From: Acidobacteriota bacterium
Lineage (GTDB): Bacteria > Acidobacteriota > Terriglobia > Terriglobales > Acidobacteriaceae
DNA length: 64,000 bases
Direction of reading: 5' to 3'
Assembly: GCA_018268895.1 (NCBI GenBank)
Contig: JAFDVP010000007.1
Location: forward strand, 372,001 to 436,000
Shown in pieces: positions 48,301 through 57,383 of the stretch; position 1 is the stretch's first letter; each line of letters starts with the position of its first letter. The translations under genes were made by a program, and so were the position numbers. Under the pieces are notes generated by a model that saw nothing but the letters and a program-made list of their open reading frames with translations, made no database searches and was not told where the DNA came from.

Positions 48301-49419
48301 TTAGGAAAGATCGCCCAGAAATCTTTTCATTGCGTCCAGCACCTGGGTTTCGTTCGAGATAAAGATGTAGTGATTCGCATTTGCAATGCGAACCACGCGC
48401 GCTGTTGGCTGACCTCTCTCGAATGCGCCGATCTGGCGAGCCTGATTGGCGTCGGCCGCTGCCACCGCTGCGAGATATCTCGGCCAGTTGGCATCGGGAG
48501 GTTTGACCTGTGGATAGCTCATGACGGCAAGCATCGGCAGGTGAATAGGCGTTGTGAAGCGCTCATAGTTCTTCGACACCGCAGACGGTGCTTCGGCTGC
48601 GGCATTGCGATCACCGACGCTGCCATCCGGCCCAGGCAGGAAGCTCTCATGAATCTCAGCTTCCGGTGGAACACCTCCCACAGCGCCCTTCAATCGCTTC
48701 AGCATCGCCGCAAAGCTCGCTTTGTCTGCTGTGGTAGGAGAACCATATGGCAGAGGAGGAAGCGGATTCTCAGTGCTGTTTGCCTTGCGGTTCAGATTGT
48801 CCGCAAATTGCGGCAGCGATGCTCTCACCTGATCCATGAGCGCCGTGTCATTGGGCTTGTCGGCAAGTGCATTCAATTGCTTCCTGAGACGAGCGAGGCT
48901 TGCCTCATAGTCTCCTACAGCGTCGTAAAAGGCATAGTTATAAGCTGCGTCGAGATACACAAGCGCGCTGACGCGCTCTGGATGCCGCGTGCCGATGGCG
49001 CTGAGCTCCTCTCCGCCAATCGAGTGGGCAATCAAGACCGGCCTCTCGATCTTCAGCTTTTCCATCACTGCAAGAATGTCGTCGGAAAGCCTCTCTGGTG
49101 TATACCCCGTTGTGGCATGCGTCGACCTGCCGAACCCGCGCCGCGTGATGGCGTAGACGTGATGCTTGTCCGTGAACTTTGTAGCGAAGTTGTCCCAGAT
49201 ATGCGCGGTGTTGCCGAGTCCAGCGAGAAAGATCAGGGGACGTCCGTTGCCTCCCCAGTCCAATACCTCAAGCTGAACTCCTGGCTCAACAGAAACCATC
49301 TCTCGATGGTGAGGAGATGGATCGTGCCAAGTATCGGAAGCAGTACTCTGCGCTGGGCATAACGCGACGCAGAAGATATTGGCAGTGAGCAACAGGAACG
49401 TCGCGCGGATACGATTCAC
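48301..49419 (-). CDS. Secreted alpha/beta hydrolase
   Basis: A 372-residue alpha/beta-hydrolase with a signal peptide (IRATFLLLTANIFCVALCPA). The strand PLIFLAGLGNTAHIWDNFAT carries the oxyanion region, AHSIGGEELSAIG the nucleophile elbow (Ser in HSIGG), and ANANHYIFISNE near the C-terminus holds the catalytic His. The cap domain lies between. Substrate unknown; similar exported hydrolases act on small esters. The GTG at 49419 has GGGGAG seven bases upstream and gives the signal peptide; a longer reading would not. No partner gene. Confidence 0.87.
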   Translation of the reverse strand: MNRIRATFLLLTANIFCVALCPAQSTASDTWHDPSPHHREMVSVEPGVQLEVLDWGGNGRPLIFLAGLGNTAHIWDNFATKFTDKHHVYAITRRGFGRSTHATTGYTPERLSDDILAVMEKLKIERPVLIAHSIGGEELSAIGTRHPERVSALVYLDAAYNYAFYDAVGDYEASLARLRKQLNALADKPNDTALMDQVRASLPQFADNLNRKANSTENPLPPLPYGSPTTADKASFAAMLKRLKGAVGGVPPEAEIHESFLPGPDGSVGDRNAAAEAPSAVSKNYERFTTPIHLPMLAVMSYPQVKPPDANWPRYLAAVAAADANQARQIGAFERGQPTARVVRIANANHYIFISNETQVLDAMKRFLGDLS

Positions 49420-49510
49420 AGGGCAGCTCCCCTCATGCAGGTTGGGACAAGAATATGTCAACCGATGCGAGAGGGGTAGCGTGAGCCCGTGATTGAGTGC
49501 GCTGTGGCGC

Positions 49511-49813
49511 TTACTTGAACAGATGCGTTGCGTGCGTGACGGCGGCGCCCGCTCGCATGGCGGCTGCGACCACGGCCGTCTCCGCGATCATCGCCTCGGT
49601 TGCACCTGCCGCGACGGCGGCCCTGCGATGGATCTCCAGGCAGTAAGGGCACTGCGTCGTCAGCGCGACGGCAAGCGCCATCAACTGCTTGTGCAGCGCG
49701 TCGATCGCGCCGGGCTCGAAGGCCGCCTTGTCGAATGCCCAGAAGGCTTTCATCGACTCGGGCGCGTTGGCGTCCAGCTTCTTCAGCTGGACGAGGTTCT
49801 TCATGTCATACAT
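49511..49813 (-). CDS. AhpD-like / carboxymuconolactone decarboxylase family protein
   Basis: A 100-residue AhpD-fold protein with the peroxidase-type active site CPYCLEIHRRAA (Cys55, Cys58, His62) preceded by LHKQLMALAVALTTQ and followed by ATEAMIAETAVVAAAMRAGA. The CxxC..H set reduces peroxides or acts as a disulfide relay. The length is that of the single-domain group. ATG at 49813 follows AGGAGAGAC. It may pair functionally with the hydrolase upstream on the same strand, but the gap of 91 bp says little. Confidence 0.9.
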   Translation of the reverse strand: MYDMKNLVQLKKLDANAPESMKAFWAFDKAAFEPGAIDALHKQLMALAVALTTQCPYCLEIHRRAAVAAGATEAMIAETAVVAAAMRAGAAVTHATHLFK

Positions 49814-50047
49814 GCGTGTCTCTCCTGTGTGAGTGCGGTGGCGCCCGATTCACGAATTGCAGAGGGAGGGCCGGTGAACCCGCTGGGTGCCGCGATAGCA
49901 CTAAGGGTACACGCAGGGAGTTGAATCTGTGGAGGAGAGACAGCCTTGTTACGCAAGTTTGACGTGGGCGAGACAACGTACCCGTGAACCCGGCCTTTGT
50001 TCCAAGCGCATCGCCGCACCTATACTTGAAGATGGAAGAGGAGTTCG

Positions 50048-50623
50048 ATGGCCGCACTGATTGAAGCAATTAACGTAAAACGCAAGATGCTGTTCGAGCA
50101 CGAGAACGCACCTTACTACTGCATGGACTCCGACATCAGCACGCCCACGGCGCGCGGAGGACAGACGCTGGTGCGCCTGAAGATGCGCAACATGATCACC
50201 AACGCCGTCTTCGAGAAGAGCTTCAAGGCCGGCGACAAGTTCAAGGAGCCGGACGTCGAACTCGTCCCCGCCACCTTCCTCTACGCCGATGGCGACGGCT
50301 TCCACTTCCTCGACCAGCAGAGCTTCGAGACCTTCCCGCTCACCGAGTCCATGGTCGGCGACGCCACGGACTTTCTTACCGAGAACCTCGAAGTGCAACT
50401 GACGAAGTACAACGGCAACCCCATCGGCCTGCAACTGCCGATCTTCGTCGACCTCACCGTGAAGGAGACCGAACCGGGCCTGAGCGGAGCCTCGCAGTCC
50501 GGCAGCGTCACCAAGACGGCCACACTCGAAACCGGCCTCGAGATCCGCGTGCCGCTGTTTATCAAGGAAGGCGAAAAGGTGAAGGTGTCGACAGAGAATA
50601 GGGACTTCGCCGGACGCGCGTAA
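50048..50623 (+). CDS. efpL: Elongation factor P-like protein, EfpL/YeiP type
   Basis: A 191-residue three-domain EF-P homologue: KOW-like domain I, OB domain II (FIYADGDGFHFLDQ-like strands) and domain III ending VKVSTENRDFAGRA. The loop that reaches the peptidyl-transferase centre reads ISTPTARGGQTLVRLK, with Arg36 where classic EF-P has PGKG and a modified lysine. This TPTARG signature is that of YeiP/EfpL. It should relieve ribosome stalling at proline-rich stretches. ATG at 50048 follows GGAAGAGGAG. Whether a canonical efp exists elsewhere cannot be seen. Confidence 0.9.
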   Translation: MAALIEAINVKRKMLFEHENAPYYCMDSDISTPTARGGQTLVRLKMRNMITNAVFEKSFKAGDKFKEPDVELVPATFLYADGDGFHFLDQQSFETFPLTESMVGDATDFLTENLEVQLTKYNGNPIGLQLPIFVDLTVKETEPGLSGASQSGSVTKTATLETGLEIRVPLFIKEGEKVKVSTENRDFAGRA

Positions 50624-50892
50624 GTTTATTAGCCCAACCTTATTTGGTAGTCATTCTGAGCGAAACATTCTAGTTGTCATTCCGAGCGAAGAGCCTGCCC
50701 TGAGCGAAGTCGAATGGGAGGAATCTACTTTCTGCCGGAAGTGCCACAACCGCCCGGGTGCCCCATCCTTAGCGAAGCTAAGGGTGGGATGTATCCTTTT
50801 TCCCGCCGCGACCAGTCTTGCATTCCCACCCTTCGGCACAAGACGCCGAAGGATGGGGCACCGGCTCCATTCTTCCTTCGCAAAGCAACTGA
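50624..50892. repeat. Repeat cluster with an inverted constant-frame doublet
   Basis: Short TTCTGAGCGAA/GTCATTCCGAGCGAA units at 50650-50730, then a doublet at 50754-50862 whose left stem is CCTTAGCG/GCTAAGG and whose right stem is CCTTCGGC/GCCGAAGG: two different hairpins in one frame. Confidence 0.8.
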
Positions 50893-51255
50893 TCAGTCAA
50901 GCCGTCTACGCGCACTTAACTGAACTCCATCTTGTTCAAGATCGTAGCCGAGGTTGCGCAAATCGTCTTCCAGCTTTTGAGATCGATTCAATCCAATCAA
51001 GAGAATATGAGAAACATCAGGAAAGTGCTCTTCAATGGAGCCTAGCTGGTTTATGCACTCGTCTTCGAGAGAAGGAGAATACGTTTTGTAAAGGGTGAGC
51101 CAATCTTGATAGGCCCTTTTCTCGGGCATAGGGATGGATGTTCGATGTTCTGGAACATCAACTGCCCAGACCGGCATATTCCCAATCAAATTAGTAAGCG
51201 TGTCAAAAGATGGAGTAAGTATGAGAGCGACTGTGAGATCGTCTCTGGTCTTCAC
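50893..51255 (-). CDS. Small protein of unknown function coupled to purK
   Basis: A 120-residue soluble protein: LTVALILTPSFDTLTNLIGN, MPVWAVDVPEHRTSIPMPEK and FPDVSHILLIGLNRSQKLED. It has a Rossmann-like strand-helix pattern but no known motif. The GTG start overlaps the purK stop in a GTGA junction, so it is made from the purE-purK message. Lower in GC than purK, it may be a later addition to the operon. No family recognised. Confidence 0.65.
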   Translation of the reverse strand: MKTRDDLTVALILTPSFDTLTNLIGNMPVWAVDVPEHRTSIPMPEKRAYQDWLTLYKTYSPSLEDECINQLGSIEEHFPDVSHILLIGLNRSQKLEDDLRNLGYDLEQDGVQLSARRRLD

Positions 51256-52442
51256 AGCAGCTCCTGAGCCCGCAGCACCGCAGTCACAGCCTCATCCGCA
51301 GTAGCGCCGACGGCAGAGAGGTGCCCCATCTTCCGTCCCTTGCGCGGGCGATGTTTCTCATACAGATGCAGCCGCACTCCGGGCACGGCGAGTGCGCGAT
51401 CGAATCGCGGCGTCCTGGGTGTGCCGTCTTCGTTGAGCCATACGTCGCCCAGCAGGTTCGCAATCGCGCACGGCTGCACCACCGAGACATCGCCCAGCGG
51501 AAGGTCGCACACCGCGCGCACAAGCTGCTCGAACTGGCTTGTGACCGAGGCGCGTTCGCTGGCGTGATAGCTGTTGTGCGGGCGCGGCGCAAGCTCGTTG
51601 ACCAGTAACTGGCCGGTGGTGGTGACAAACATCTCCACCGCGAGAATGCCTTCGAGGGTAAAACTGTTGGCGATCCTCTCCGCAAGAGCGTGCGCCTCTG
51701 CGGCCATCGCATCGGTGAGCGGAGCGGGCATCACGCTCCACGCCAGAATCTGGTTCTCGTGATGGTTCCACGCCGCGGGATAGACCTTCACCTCACCCGA
51801 AGGCGACCTCGCGACAAGCACGGAGATCTCGCGCTCCAGCTCGACGGCCTTCTCGGCGACGCCTGCATGCTCACCCAAAGCATGCCACGCGCCGCGCAAC
51901 TCTTCTTCAGCATCCGCGCCAGCGCGAAAGCCAACCTTGCCCTGCCCGCGTCCGTCGTAGCCGCCGGTTGCGCTCTTGCAGAAGACCTTGCCGCCCAGCG
52001 CTTTGATCGCCTCGCGCAGCTCATCGAGCGAGTGCACGGCGCGCCAGTCGCCGATGGGGAAGTTGTGCGCGGCAAGCCACTGCTTCTGCGCGATGCGGTC
52101 CTGAATCACCTCAAGCACAGCGCGGCCGGGCCGCACGGGAGCGAGCTTTTCCGCGGCCTCCATGCTCGTCAGCGCAATCTGTTCGATCTCCAGCGTCACC
52201 ACGTCGGAACCGCCGGCAAGGTGCGCGGCCTCGTGCATATTGTTCCAGGCCGCCTCAATGCAGCCGTCGACGACAAACCGCGCCGGACACGCCGGGTCGG
52301 GATCAAGCACCTGGATGCGATAGCCCATCGCGCGCGCAGCCATCGCCGTCATGCGGCCTAGCTGGCCTCCGCCGAAGATGCCGATGGTCGCGCCGGGAAG
52401 GATCGGCTTCGCTGCAACAGTCTTTGTGCTCGCCGCGCTCAT
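51252..52442 (-). CDS. purK: 5-(carboxyamino)imidazole ribonucleotide synthase PurK
   Basis: A 396-residue ATP-grasp enzyme: [20 protein letters not shown] at the N-terminus, [19 protein letters not shown] as ATP-binding strand, [20 protein letters not shown], and [20 protein letters not shown] with the Mg-binding acidic/Asn residues. It carboxylates AIR with bicarbonate and ATP in purine synthesis. It overlaps purE by four bases (ATGA). Length normal. Cytoplasmic. Confidence 0.96.
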   Translation of the reverse strand: MSAASTKTVAAKPILPGATIGIFGGGQLGRMTAMAARAMGYRIQVLDPDPACPARFVVDGCIEAAWNNMHEAAHLAGGSDVVTLEIEQIALTSMEAAEKLAPVRPGRAVLEVIQDRIAQKQWLAAHNFPIGDWRAVHSLDELREAIKALGGKVFCKSATGGYDGRGQGKVGFRAGADAEEELRGAWHALGEHAGVAEKAVELEREISVLVARSPSGEVKVYPAAWNHHENQILAWSVMPAPLTDAMAAEAHALAERIANSFTLEGILAVEMFVTTTGQLLVNELAPRPHNSYHASERASVTSQFEQLVRAVCDLPLGDVSVVQPCAIANLLGDVWLNEDGTPRTPRFDRALAVPGVRLHLYEKHRPRKGRKMGHLSAVGATADEAVTAVLRAQELL

Positions 52443-52942
52443 CCGTGAGTCTCGACCCCGTGGCTGTGCGCCAGCACCTCATCGCGCCGCGCCTCACGCC
52501 ACGCCGTCAGCTTCTTCTGCAGTGCGGTATCTGTTGTGGCGATGATCTGCGCAGCCATCAGCCCAGCGTTCGCCGCTCCGGGAGCGCCAATCGCAAGCGT
52601 GCCCACGGGAACGCCCTTTGGCATCTGCACGATGCTCAGCAGAGCGTCCATGCCTTGCAGCGCAGTCGCGGGTATCGGCACGCCGAGCACAGGAACGACA
52701 GTCTTCGCCGCAACCATGCCGGGCAGATGCGCCGCGCCGCCAGCGCCTGCGATGATGACGCGCAGGCCACGCGCAGCGGCAGTTCCGGCATATTCAAAGA
52801 GAAGGTCGGGCGTGCGGTGGGCGGAGACGACGCGCACCTCGTACGGCACGCCGAACTCGCGGAGCATCTCGACCGCGCCCTGCATCACCGCATAGTCATT
52901 GCGGCTTCCCATGATCACTCCAACCAGCGGTGAGGCGTCCAT
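52439..52942 (-). CDS. purE: N5-carboxyaminoimidazole ribonucleotide mutase PurE
   Basis: A 167-residue class-I Pur[21 protein letters not shown] (7-26), [20 protein letters not shown] with the active-site His, and [20 protein letters not shown]. It moves the carboxyl of N5-CAIR to C4 to make CAIR, acting as an octamer with PurK as partner. The ATG at 52942 was chosen; upstream residues are not conserved in type. First gene of the purE-purK-50893 operon. Confidence 0.96.
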   Translation of the reverse strand: MDASPLVGVIMGSRNDYAVMQGAVEMLREFGVPYEVRVVSAHRTPDLLFEYAGTAAARGLRVIIAGAGGAAHLPGMVAAKTVVPVLGVPIPATALQGMDALLSIVQMPKGVPVGTLAIGAPGAANAGLMAAQIIATTDTALQKKLTAWREARRDEVLAHSHGVETHG

Positions 52943-53292
52943 GCAGCGATTATACGGGGTTCGTATCCGAGACAATCTGTGATGGTAACGATGTATCTGG
53001 AGTCAATCGGACAGGTGCCCTACGCCTTGCCCAAACCGAATTGTCATCCTGAGCGAAGCGGCATAGCCGCGTAGTCGAAGGACCTGCATTCTTTCCAACC
53101 CGTCGATTGCTGCTGGGGAGAGTGAAAAATGCAGGTCCTTCGACTACGCCTCTCGCGATGAAGCCGCCTGGGTGCCCCATCCTTCGCAGCCTTAAGCGAA
53201 GGGTGGGATGAACGATGGCCGAGCGGTCTTCATTCCCACCCTTCACTGCCTGAAGGATGGGGCACCCGGAGATTTGTGGCCGGTTGTACAGG
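52943..53292. repeat. Two inverted doublets between purE and phage-derived genes
   Basis: 53041-53160 is a GTCATCCTGAGC ... CTGCAT doublet with its inverted partner. 53168-53272 is a constant-frame doublet with different stems in its halves (CCTTCGCA.../GCGAAGG and CCTTCACTGC...). No gene is seen. Confidence 0.8.
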
Positions 53293-53508
53293 TCATCGCC
53301 GCAGAAAATCGATCGCCAGGTGCGCGATCGTCACCAGCGCGCCGACGGCCGCGGTAAATCCGCGCAGCCGCTGCACGCTGCGTTCGTGGCGCTCCACGCG
53401 CTCTTCGATCTGCGTTAGCCGTCCCGGCTGTCCGATTCCCATCAGCTGGTCCATCTGACTCTTGAGCACGCGCAGGTCGCCTAAAACCTGTCCTTCAAAC
53501 TCCGTCAT
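53293..53508 (-). CDS. Small coiled-coil/transmembrane protein, XhlA-like phage protein
   Basis: A 71-residue protein: an amphipathic N-terminal stretch EFEGQVLGDLRVLKSQMDQL, IEERVERHERSVQRLR as coiled coil and a C-terminal transmembrane helix FTAAVGALVTIAHLAIDFL ending RR. This is the layout of haemolysin XhlA/phage holin-associated proteins that assist lysis. It is the last gene of the minus-strand phage-derived cluster, 28 bp after the tail protein. ATG at 53508. The family link rests on layout only. Confidence 0.6.
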   Translation of the reverse strand: MTEFEGQVLGDLRVLKSQMDQLMGIGQPGRLTQIEERVERHERSVQRLRGFTAAVGALVTIAHLAIDFLRR

Positions 53509-53536
53509 GGTGCACTTCCCTTCATCTCCCGCGCGA

Positions 53537-55606
53537 TCACAGGCTGACCGGCAGGTTGGTAAATACTGCGCTGGAAAGACGCGAGTAGACGGGCGTGCCT
53601 GAACCGTCGTACATGCGCACGAAGTAGCGTTCCACCTGCGCCGAGCGTGGAATAGTGAAGCTGCGCACCGGCGAGCGCAACACGAAGTCGCCATCGACGC
53701 CGGAGCCGAAGACCCAGTCGCGGCGGCGCACCTCGAAGCCTCCTCCCGTTGGAGGATCGACGCCGGCATCGATCTGCAATGCTGTGCCCGTTGCGCTGAC
53801 CACCTGCAAACCCGGCAGGTTCGCCAGCACAGCGGCGGGTGTTGTCCTTGCAGGCAGCGGCAGAGCATCGCCGGCGATGCCGTCGGCAAACTTCGCGTTG
53901 AGAGCCGTGGCCCAGTCGTTGGCGAAATCGACGTGATACGACACAAGCTCGGGCCGCGCATGGCTGTCCGTCACTGCGACGCTGCGGACGATCAGCTTCA
54001 GCGTGTCAGTCGAAACTCCGCTGCCCGAAGTAACGCTGAGCATGTCGCCCGGCTGAACGTCTGCTGCGGGGTTGACCATCGCGCAGCTTCCTCGCACTGC
54101 CGCCGCGCGCGATGTGGCAAAGCTCAGCGCGGCCAGCGCGGCGTTTTCGCAGTCGACTGTGGTTCGCGCTGGCGGATGCGTCACCTTGCCCTGCCACGTC
54201 GCCGTCGCCGTACCCGGGTTCGCAGCATCGCGCAGGTGCGCGGCTGCGCGTCGTCGTCCGCGATAGCTCACGGTGATCGTCTCGTTGGCAACGGGAATGC
54301 GCCCGGCGTAGAAGGTGATTCTGCCAGATGGCGAGACCATGCAGTCGATGCCGTCCACCTGCGGGCCGCTGACGCGAATCGTCGTGGGGCCGCCGGGCGT
54401 CGTCGTTGCAACCCACGCCGGGCCTGCATGCGCGACGTTGCACGAGCCGATAGAGCCGATCAGTTGCACGCTGTTCACGGGAGTGAAGGTGCAGCTCGCG
54501 GGTGACGATGCCAGCGTTGCCGTGTACAGCACCGTCACTGGCGTGTTCGTTGCGTCGCCTTCATCGCGCGTCTCGAAGACGAGCGTCGCGGGGGATGCGA
54601 TCGAGTCTCCGCCGAAGCTGCGCAGCACACCATCGCACAACGCGCTGTACGTCTGCGTTGCGCGCACGGTCTCCGGGCAGTGCAGCCGCAGGCGCAGCGT
54701 GTAGCGATGCCCGCTCAGCATCGTCAGCGACGACCCTGCTTCAACGCCGTTGACGAAGGGCGTGACGATGGTCGCGCCACTGCTCTGCCGCACGTTGAAC
54801 CCGGCAAAGCAGTTGCTGCGCAAGACTGCGCCGTTGTACAGGCCGCACACCACGCCATCGCTTCCCGCTCCCAGCGTCACGGCGTTCATCTCAATCGCCA
54901 GCGTTCCGCCGATCTCAACCGGCGCTACGGAGGAGAGCGTCGTTTGTCCATCGAGCCCGTTGCCGCCTGTTATCGTCAGCCCCGCATGCGTGAGCGAGAG
55001 GAACGAGCCATTGTCGGCGACGCTCCACAGTCGCGGATTGATCGCCGCCTGGTCGAAGCGCTCGTCGAGTACTGTCGCAGAACCGGCGGTGCGGAACGGC
55101 GGCTGTGTCAGTTGAAAGGCGCTCGTCGTTCCATCGCCCATGAAGTACTCGGTGATGTAAGCGGCTGCCTCGGTCTCGCCCGAGAGCGTGATGTCGGTGG
55201 CGAGCTCGCGTGCCATCGCAGGCACGAGCGCGGCGATGTGCAGCGCGGCGTCTCCATCGCTAAGCGCGTGCGTAGCGCCCGGCGCGAGGCTGGCTGCATC
55301 CGCCGCATCGGCGATGGCGTGGAAGACGAGCCGGTAGATTGCGCCGATCGTCGCAACGCCTGCATACACGCGCTCAGGTTCGGTGACGATCAGGCCGTTG
55401 AAGAGCGTAGCTCCGCTGTCGCTGGTTACGGCAACGCGCGCACGGCGCGCAGGCACAGGCAACGCCGTCGCATTCATGTCGAGCGTTCCCGCACATCGTG
55501 CGGGTTCGTTCCGCGAGCGCGTGATGGTGAGCGGCGCATCGGCGGAGAGCGCAGCGGTGAAATCGCGCGCGCCTCCGCCATCCATGTTGTCGATGGTTAT
55601 CTTCAC
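53537..55606 (-). CDS. Large phage tail/baseplate-like protein
   Basis: A 689-residue beta-rich protein. N-terminal ITIDNMDGGGARDFTAALSA and LTITRSRNEPARCAGTLDMN (about 40) look like the first domain of baseplate hub/tail proteins. The middle has a LamG-like region (FDQAAINPRLWSVADNGSFL ... GLDGQTTL) and the C-terminal 150 residues include YHVDFANDWATALNAKFADG and a fibronectin-like end (ERYFVRMYDGSGTPVYSRLS). It lies between the portal and the XhlA-like gene. GTG start at 55606 with GAGGT close upstream; longer readings would translate repeats. Exact tail role unknown. Confidence 0.7.
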   Translation of the reverse strand: MKITIDNMDGGGARDFTAALSADAPLTITRSRNEPARCAGTLDMNATALPVPARRARVAVTSDSGATLFNGLIVTEPERVYAGVATIGAIYRLVFHAIADAADAASLAPGATHALSDGDAALHIAALVPAMARELATDITLSGETEAAAYITEYFMGDGTTSAFQLTQPPFRTAGSATVLDERFDQAAINPRLWSVADNGSFLSLTHAGLTITGGNGLDGQTTLSSVAPVEIGGTLAIEMNAVTLGAGSDGVVCGLYNGAVLRSNCFAGFNVRQSSGATIVTPFVNGVEAGSSLTMLSGHRYTLRLRLHCPETVRATQTYSALCDGVLRSFGGDSIASPATLVFETRDEGDATNTPVTVLYTATLASSPASCTFTPVNSVQLIGSIGSCNVAHAGPAWVATTTPGGPTTIRVSGPQVDGIDCMVSPSGRITFYAGRIPVANETITVSYRGRRRAAAHLRDAANPGTATATWQGKVTHPPARTTVDCENAALAALSFATSRAAAVRGSCAMVNPAADVQPGDMLSVTSGSGVSTDTLKLIVRSVAVTDSHARPELVSYHVDFANDWATALNAKFADGIAGDALPLPARTTPAAVLANLPGLQVVSATGTALQIDAGVDPPTGGGFEVRRRDWVFGSGVDGDFVLRSPVRSFTIPRSAQVERYFVRMYDGSGTPVYSRLSSAVFTNLPVSL

Positions 55607-55915
55607 GTTTACCTCGTGTGTGTGTGTTGTGCGGACGACAATCTCCGGGTGCCCCATCCTTCGCAGTCTCACCGCGAAGGGTGGGTTGAGGCGTGTCTCG
55701 CGTTTGTCATCCTGAGCGAAGCGCAGCGGAGTCGAAGGACCTGCATTTGTTCTCTCTGTGAAGCGATGTAAAAAAGGGAACAAAGCGAATGCAGGTCCTT
55801 CGACTGCGTCATTGCGTTGCAATGACTCCGCTCAGGATGACAAGTCTTTAGAGTGGGAGAGATCTGTTTCTCCCGCCCTTCGCGATGAAACTGCGAAGGA
55901 TGGGGCACCCGGCCT
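55607..55915. repeat. Nested repeats: doublet within a doublet
   Basis: A constant-frame unit (55645-55690) faces its inverted partner (55871-55912), and between them lies a GTCATCCTGAGC ... CTGCAT doublet (55706-55841) with its own inverted halves. The whole 268 bp is one nested palindrome in the gap between the portal and tail genes. Confidence 0.85.
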
Positions 55916-57160
55916 TCAGGATTGTGAGTTCTTCGCGGCCAGCGGAGGCAGACCGCGCATCTCGCGCACCTCATCGACCGTGAGCACACCGCACTCGATC
56001 AGCGTCTTCTGCATCTCCACCTCGCGCGTCTCGTCGCGCGTTTCAAGATCGTTGAAGCAGAACTCGAACTCGCGCCAGCCCAGTTTCTTGGCAAAGAGGT
56101 CGCGCGTGATGTGCTCGGCGATCAGCTTCGCGACGGGAACGACCGCGCTCTGAAACGCTTCGTCGGCAAACTCGCCCGCGGTGGAGCGGTTGACGTCGCC
56201 GTGTACGCCGAGCAGCATGGGCGGCAGCTCGAAGGCGTTCGCGATCAGGCGAATCAGCATCTCCTGCCACTGCAAACGCAGGTCGGCGTCCGTGCCTCCG
56301 GCGAAGCGCAGCACCTCGGGCTTGGTTGGGGTGCTCAGCACAGGCACGCGGCCGGTGCCTTCGATCTCGTCCTGCCACCAGCGGATCATGCGGTCGTGCT
56401 GCTCCGGCGTCGCCTCGTCGAGCCACAGCGCATACTGCACGACGGAGTTCGCCGCGAGCTTGCCCGCGTAACGGTTCGCGCTCAGGAACTGGTTGACCGT
56501 CTCGAACGCGACCTCAAGCCGCCCGAGCCCAAACGGAGTGTGCGTGCGCGGGTTGAGCCGCACATACATCAGCTCGGCATCAAGCAGCGGAATGAGGGCA
56601 TCGGTCCCCATGCGCCCTGTCGCCTGTGCATAGCGTGCCTTGTCGGGCGAGCCGTCCCAGCGGCTGTCGATCTGGATCGTCGCGCCGTCGACCGCCCACA
56701 GATGAAACGGTCGCAGAGGATCGCCGGTCGCCTCCATCTCGGCGGCGCCGAAGCCGCCGACGAGCAGGTCTTCGATCACCTGCTCCCACAGCACGCGGAA
56801 GCTGTCTGCCGCGTTCGGCTCTTCGAGACAGCGGCGCAGCACGCGCATCTTCTCCTGCGCGTTGTCGATGTCGGCGATGTCGTAGCCGCGTCGCACGCGC
56901 ACCTGCCAGTCCATGCTGGCCACCTTGTCCTTCACCACGTTGATGGCGCGGCGAACGACCGGCGTCTCGGCGAAGCGCCGCAGGTTCGCTGGTGTCGGTT
57001 TGGGCAGAGCGGCGTGCGTCGATGTTGCTCCGCGATACGGCGTAAGGACCGCGGGAAGCATCGCCGTCTTGCGCTCGCCTTTGGCCGCGTCGGACGCCGC
57101 TACATCCACTTCGCCGGAAAAATGCCGCCAGATATTTTTCATCACTGTCTGAACTCCCAT
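55916..57160 (-). CDS. Phage portal protein
   Basis: A 414-residue portal protein. Early motif RRFAETPVVRRAINVVKDKV (about 50-69) and MDWQVRVRRGY, then LLVGGFGAAEMEATGDPLRP, LMYVRLNPRTHTPFGLGRLE and VNQFLSANRYAGKLAANSV, and the C-terminal NRSTAGEFADEAFQSAVVPV typical of the HK97/SPP1-like portal fold. It forms the 12-mer through which DNA enters the capsid. The ATG at 57160 has GAGGTGA just upstream. It would be expected next to capsid genes, but none follow. Flanked on both sides by repeats. Confidence 0.88.
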   Translation of the reverse strand: MGVQTVMKNIWRHFSGEVDVAASDAAKGERKTAMLPAVLTPYRGATSTHAALPKPTPANLRRFAETPVVRRAINVVKDKVASMDWQVRVRRGYDIADIDNAQEKMRVLRRCLEEPNAADSFRVLWEQVIEDLLVGGFGAAEMEATGDPLRPFHLWAVDGATIQIDSRWDGSPDKARYAQATGRMGTDALIPLLDAELMYVRLNPRTHTPFGLGRLEVAFETVNQFLSANRYAGKLAANSVVQYALWLDEATPEQHDRMIRWWQDEIEGTGRVPVLSTPTKPEVLRFAGGTDADLRLQWQEMLIRLIANAFELPPMLLGVHGDVNRSTAGEFADEAFQSAVVPVAKLIAEHITRDLFAKKLGWREFEFCFNDLETRDETREVEMQKTLIECGVLTVDEVREMRGLPPLAAKNSQS

Positions 57161-57383
57161 GTCTCTCACCTCGCTTGCATATATGTCGTTGCCAAAAAGA
57201 AAAGGCATGGCTCGAAAGCCATGCCACGCCATTCTTACAAACCACTGGAAGCCTGGGTGCCCCATCCTTCGCAACGCGAAGGGTGGGATGAAGAATGGCG
57301 GTGCGGAGCTTATACACTCCCACCCTTGGCGATGAAACCGCCAAGGATGGGGCACCCGATGTTCTATCCCCTATTCCCTGCCG
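57161..57383. repeat. Inverted constant-frame doublet
   Basis: 57254-57357: left stem CCTTCGC/GCGAAGG, right stem CCTTGGCG/CGCCAAGG, inside the constant GGGTGCCCCAT ... ATGGGGCACCC frame. A hairpin-rich but gene-free gap between the portal gene and the DUF3037 gene. Confidence 0.85.
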
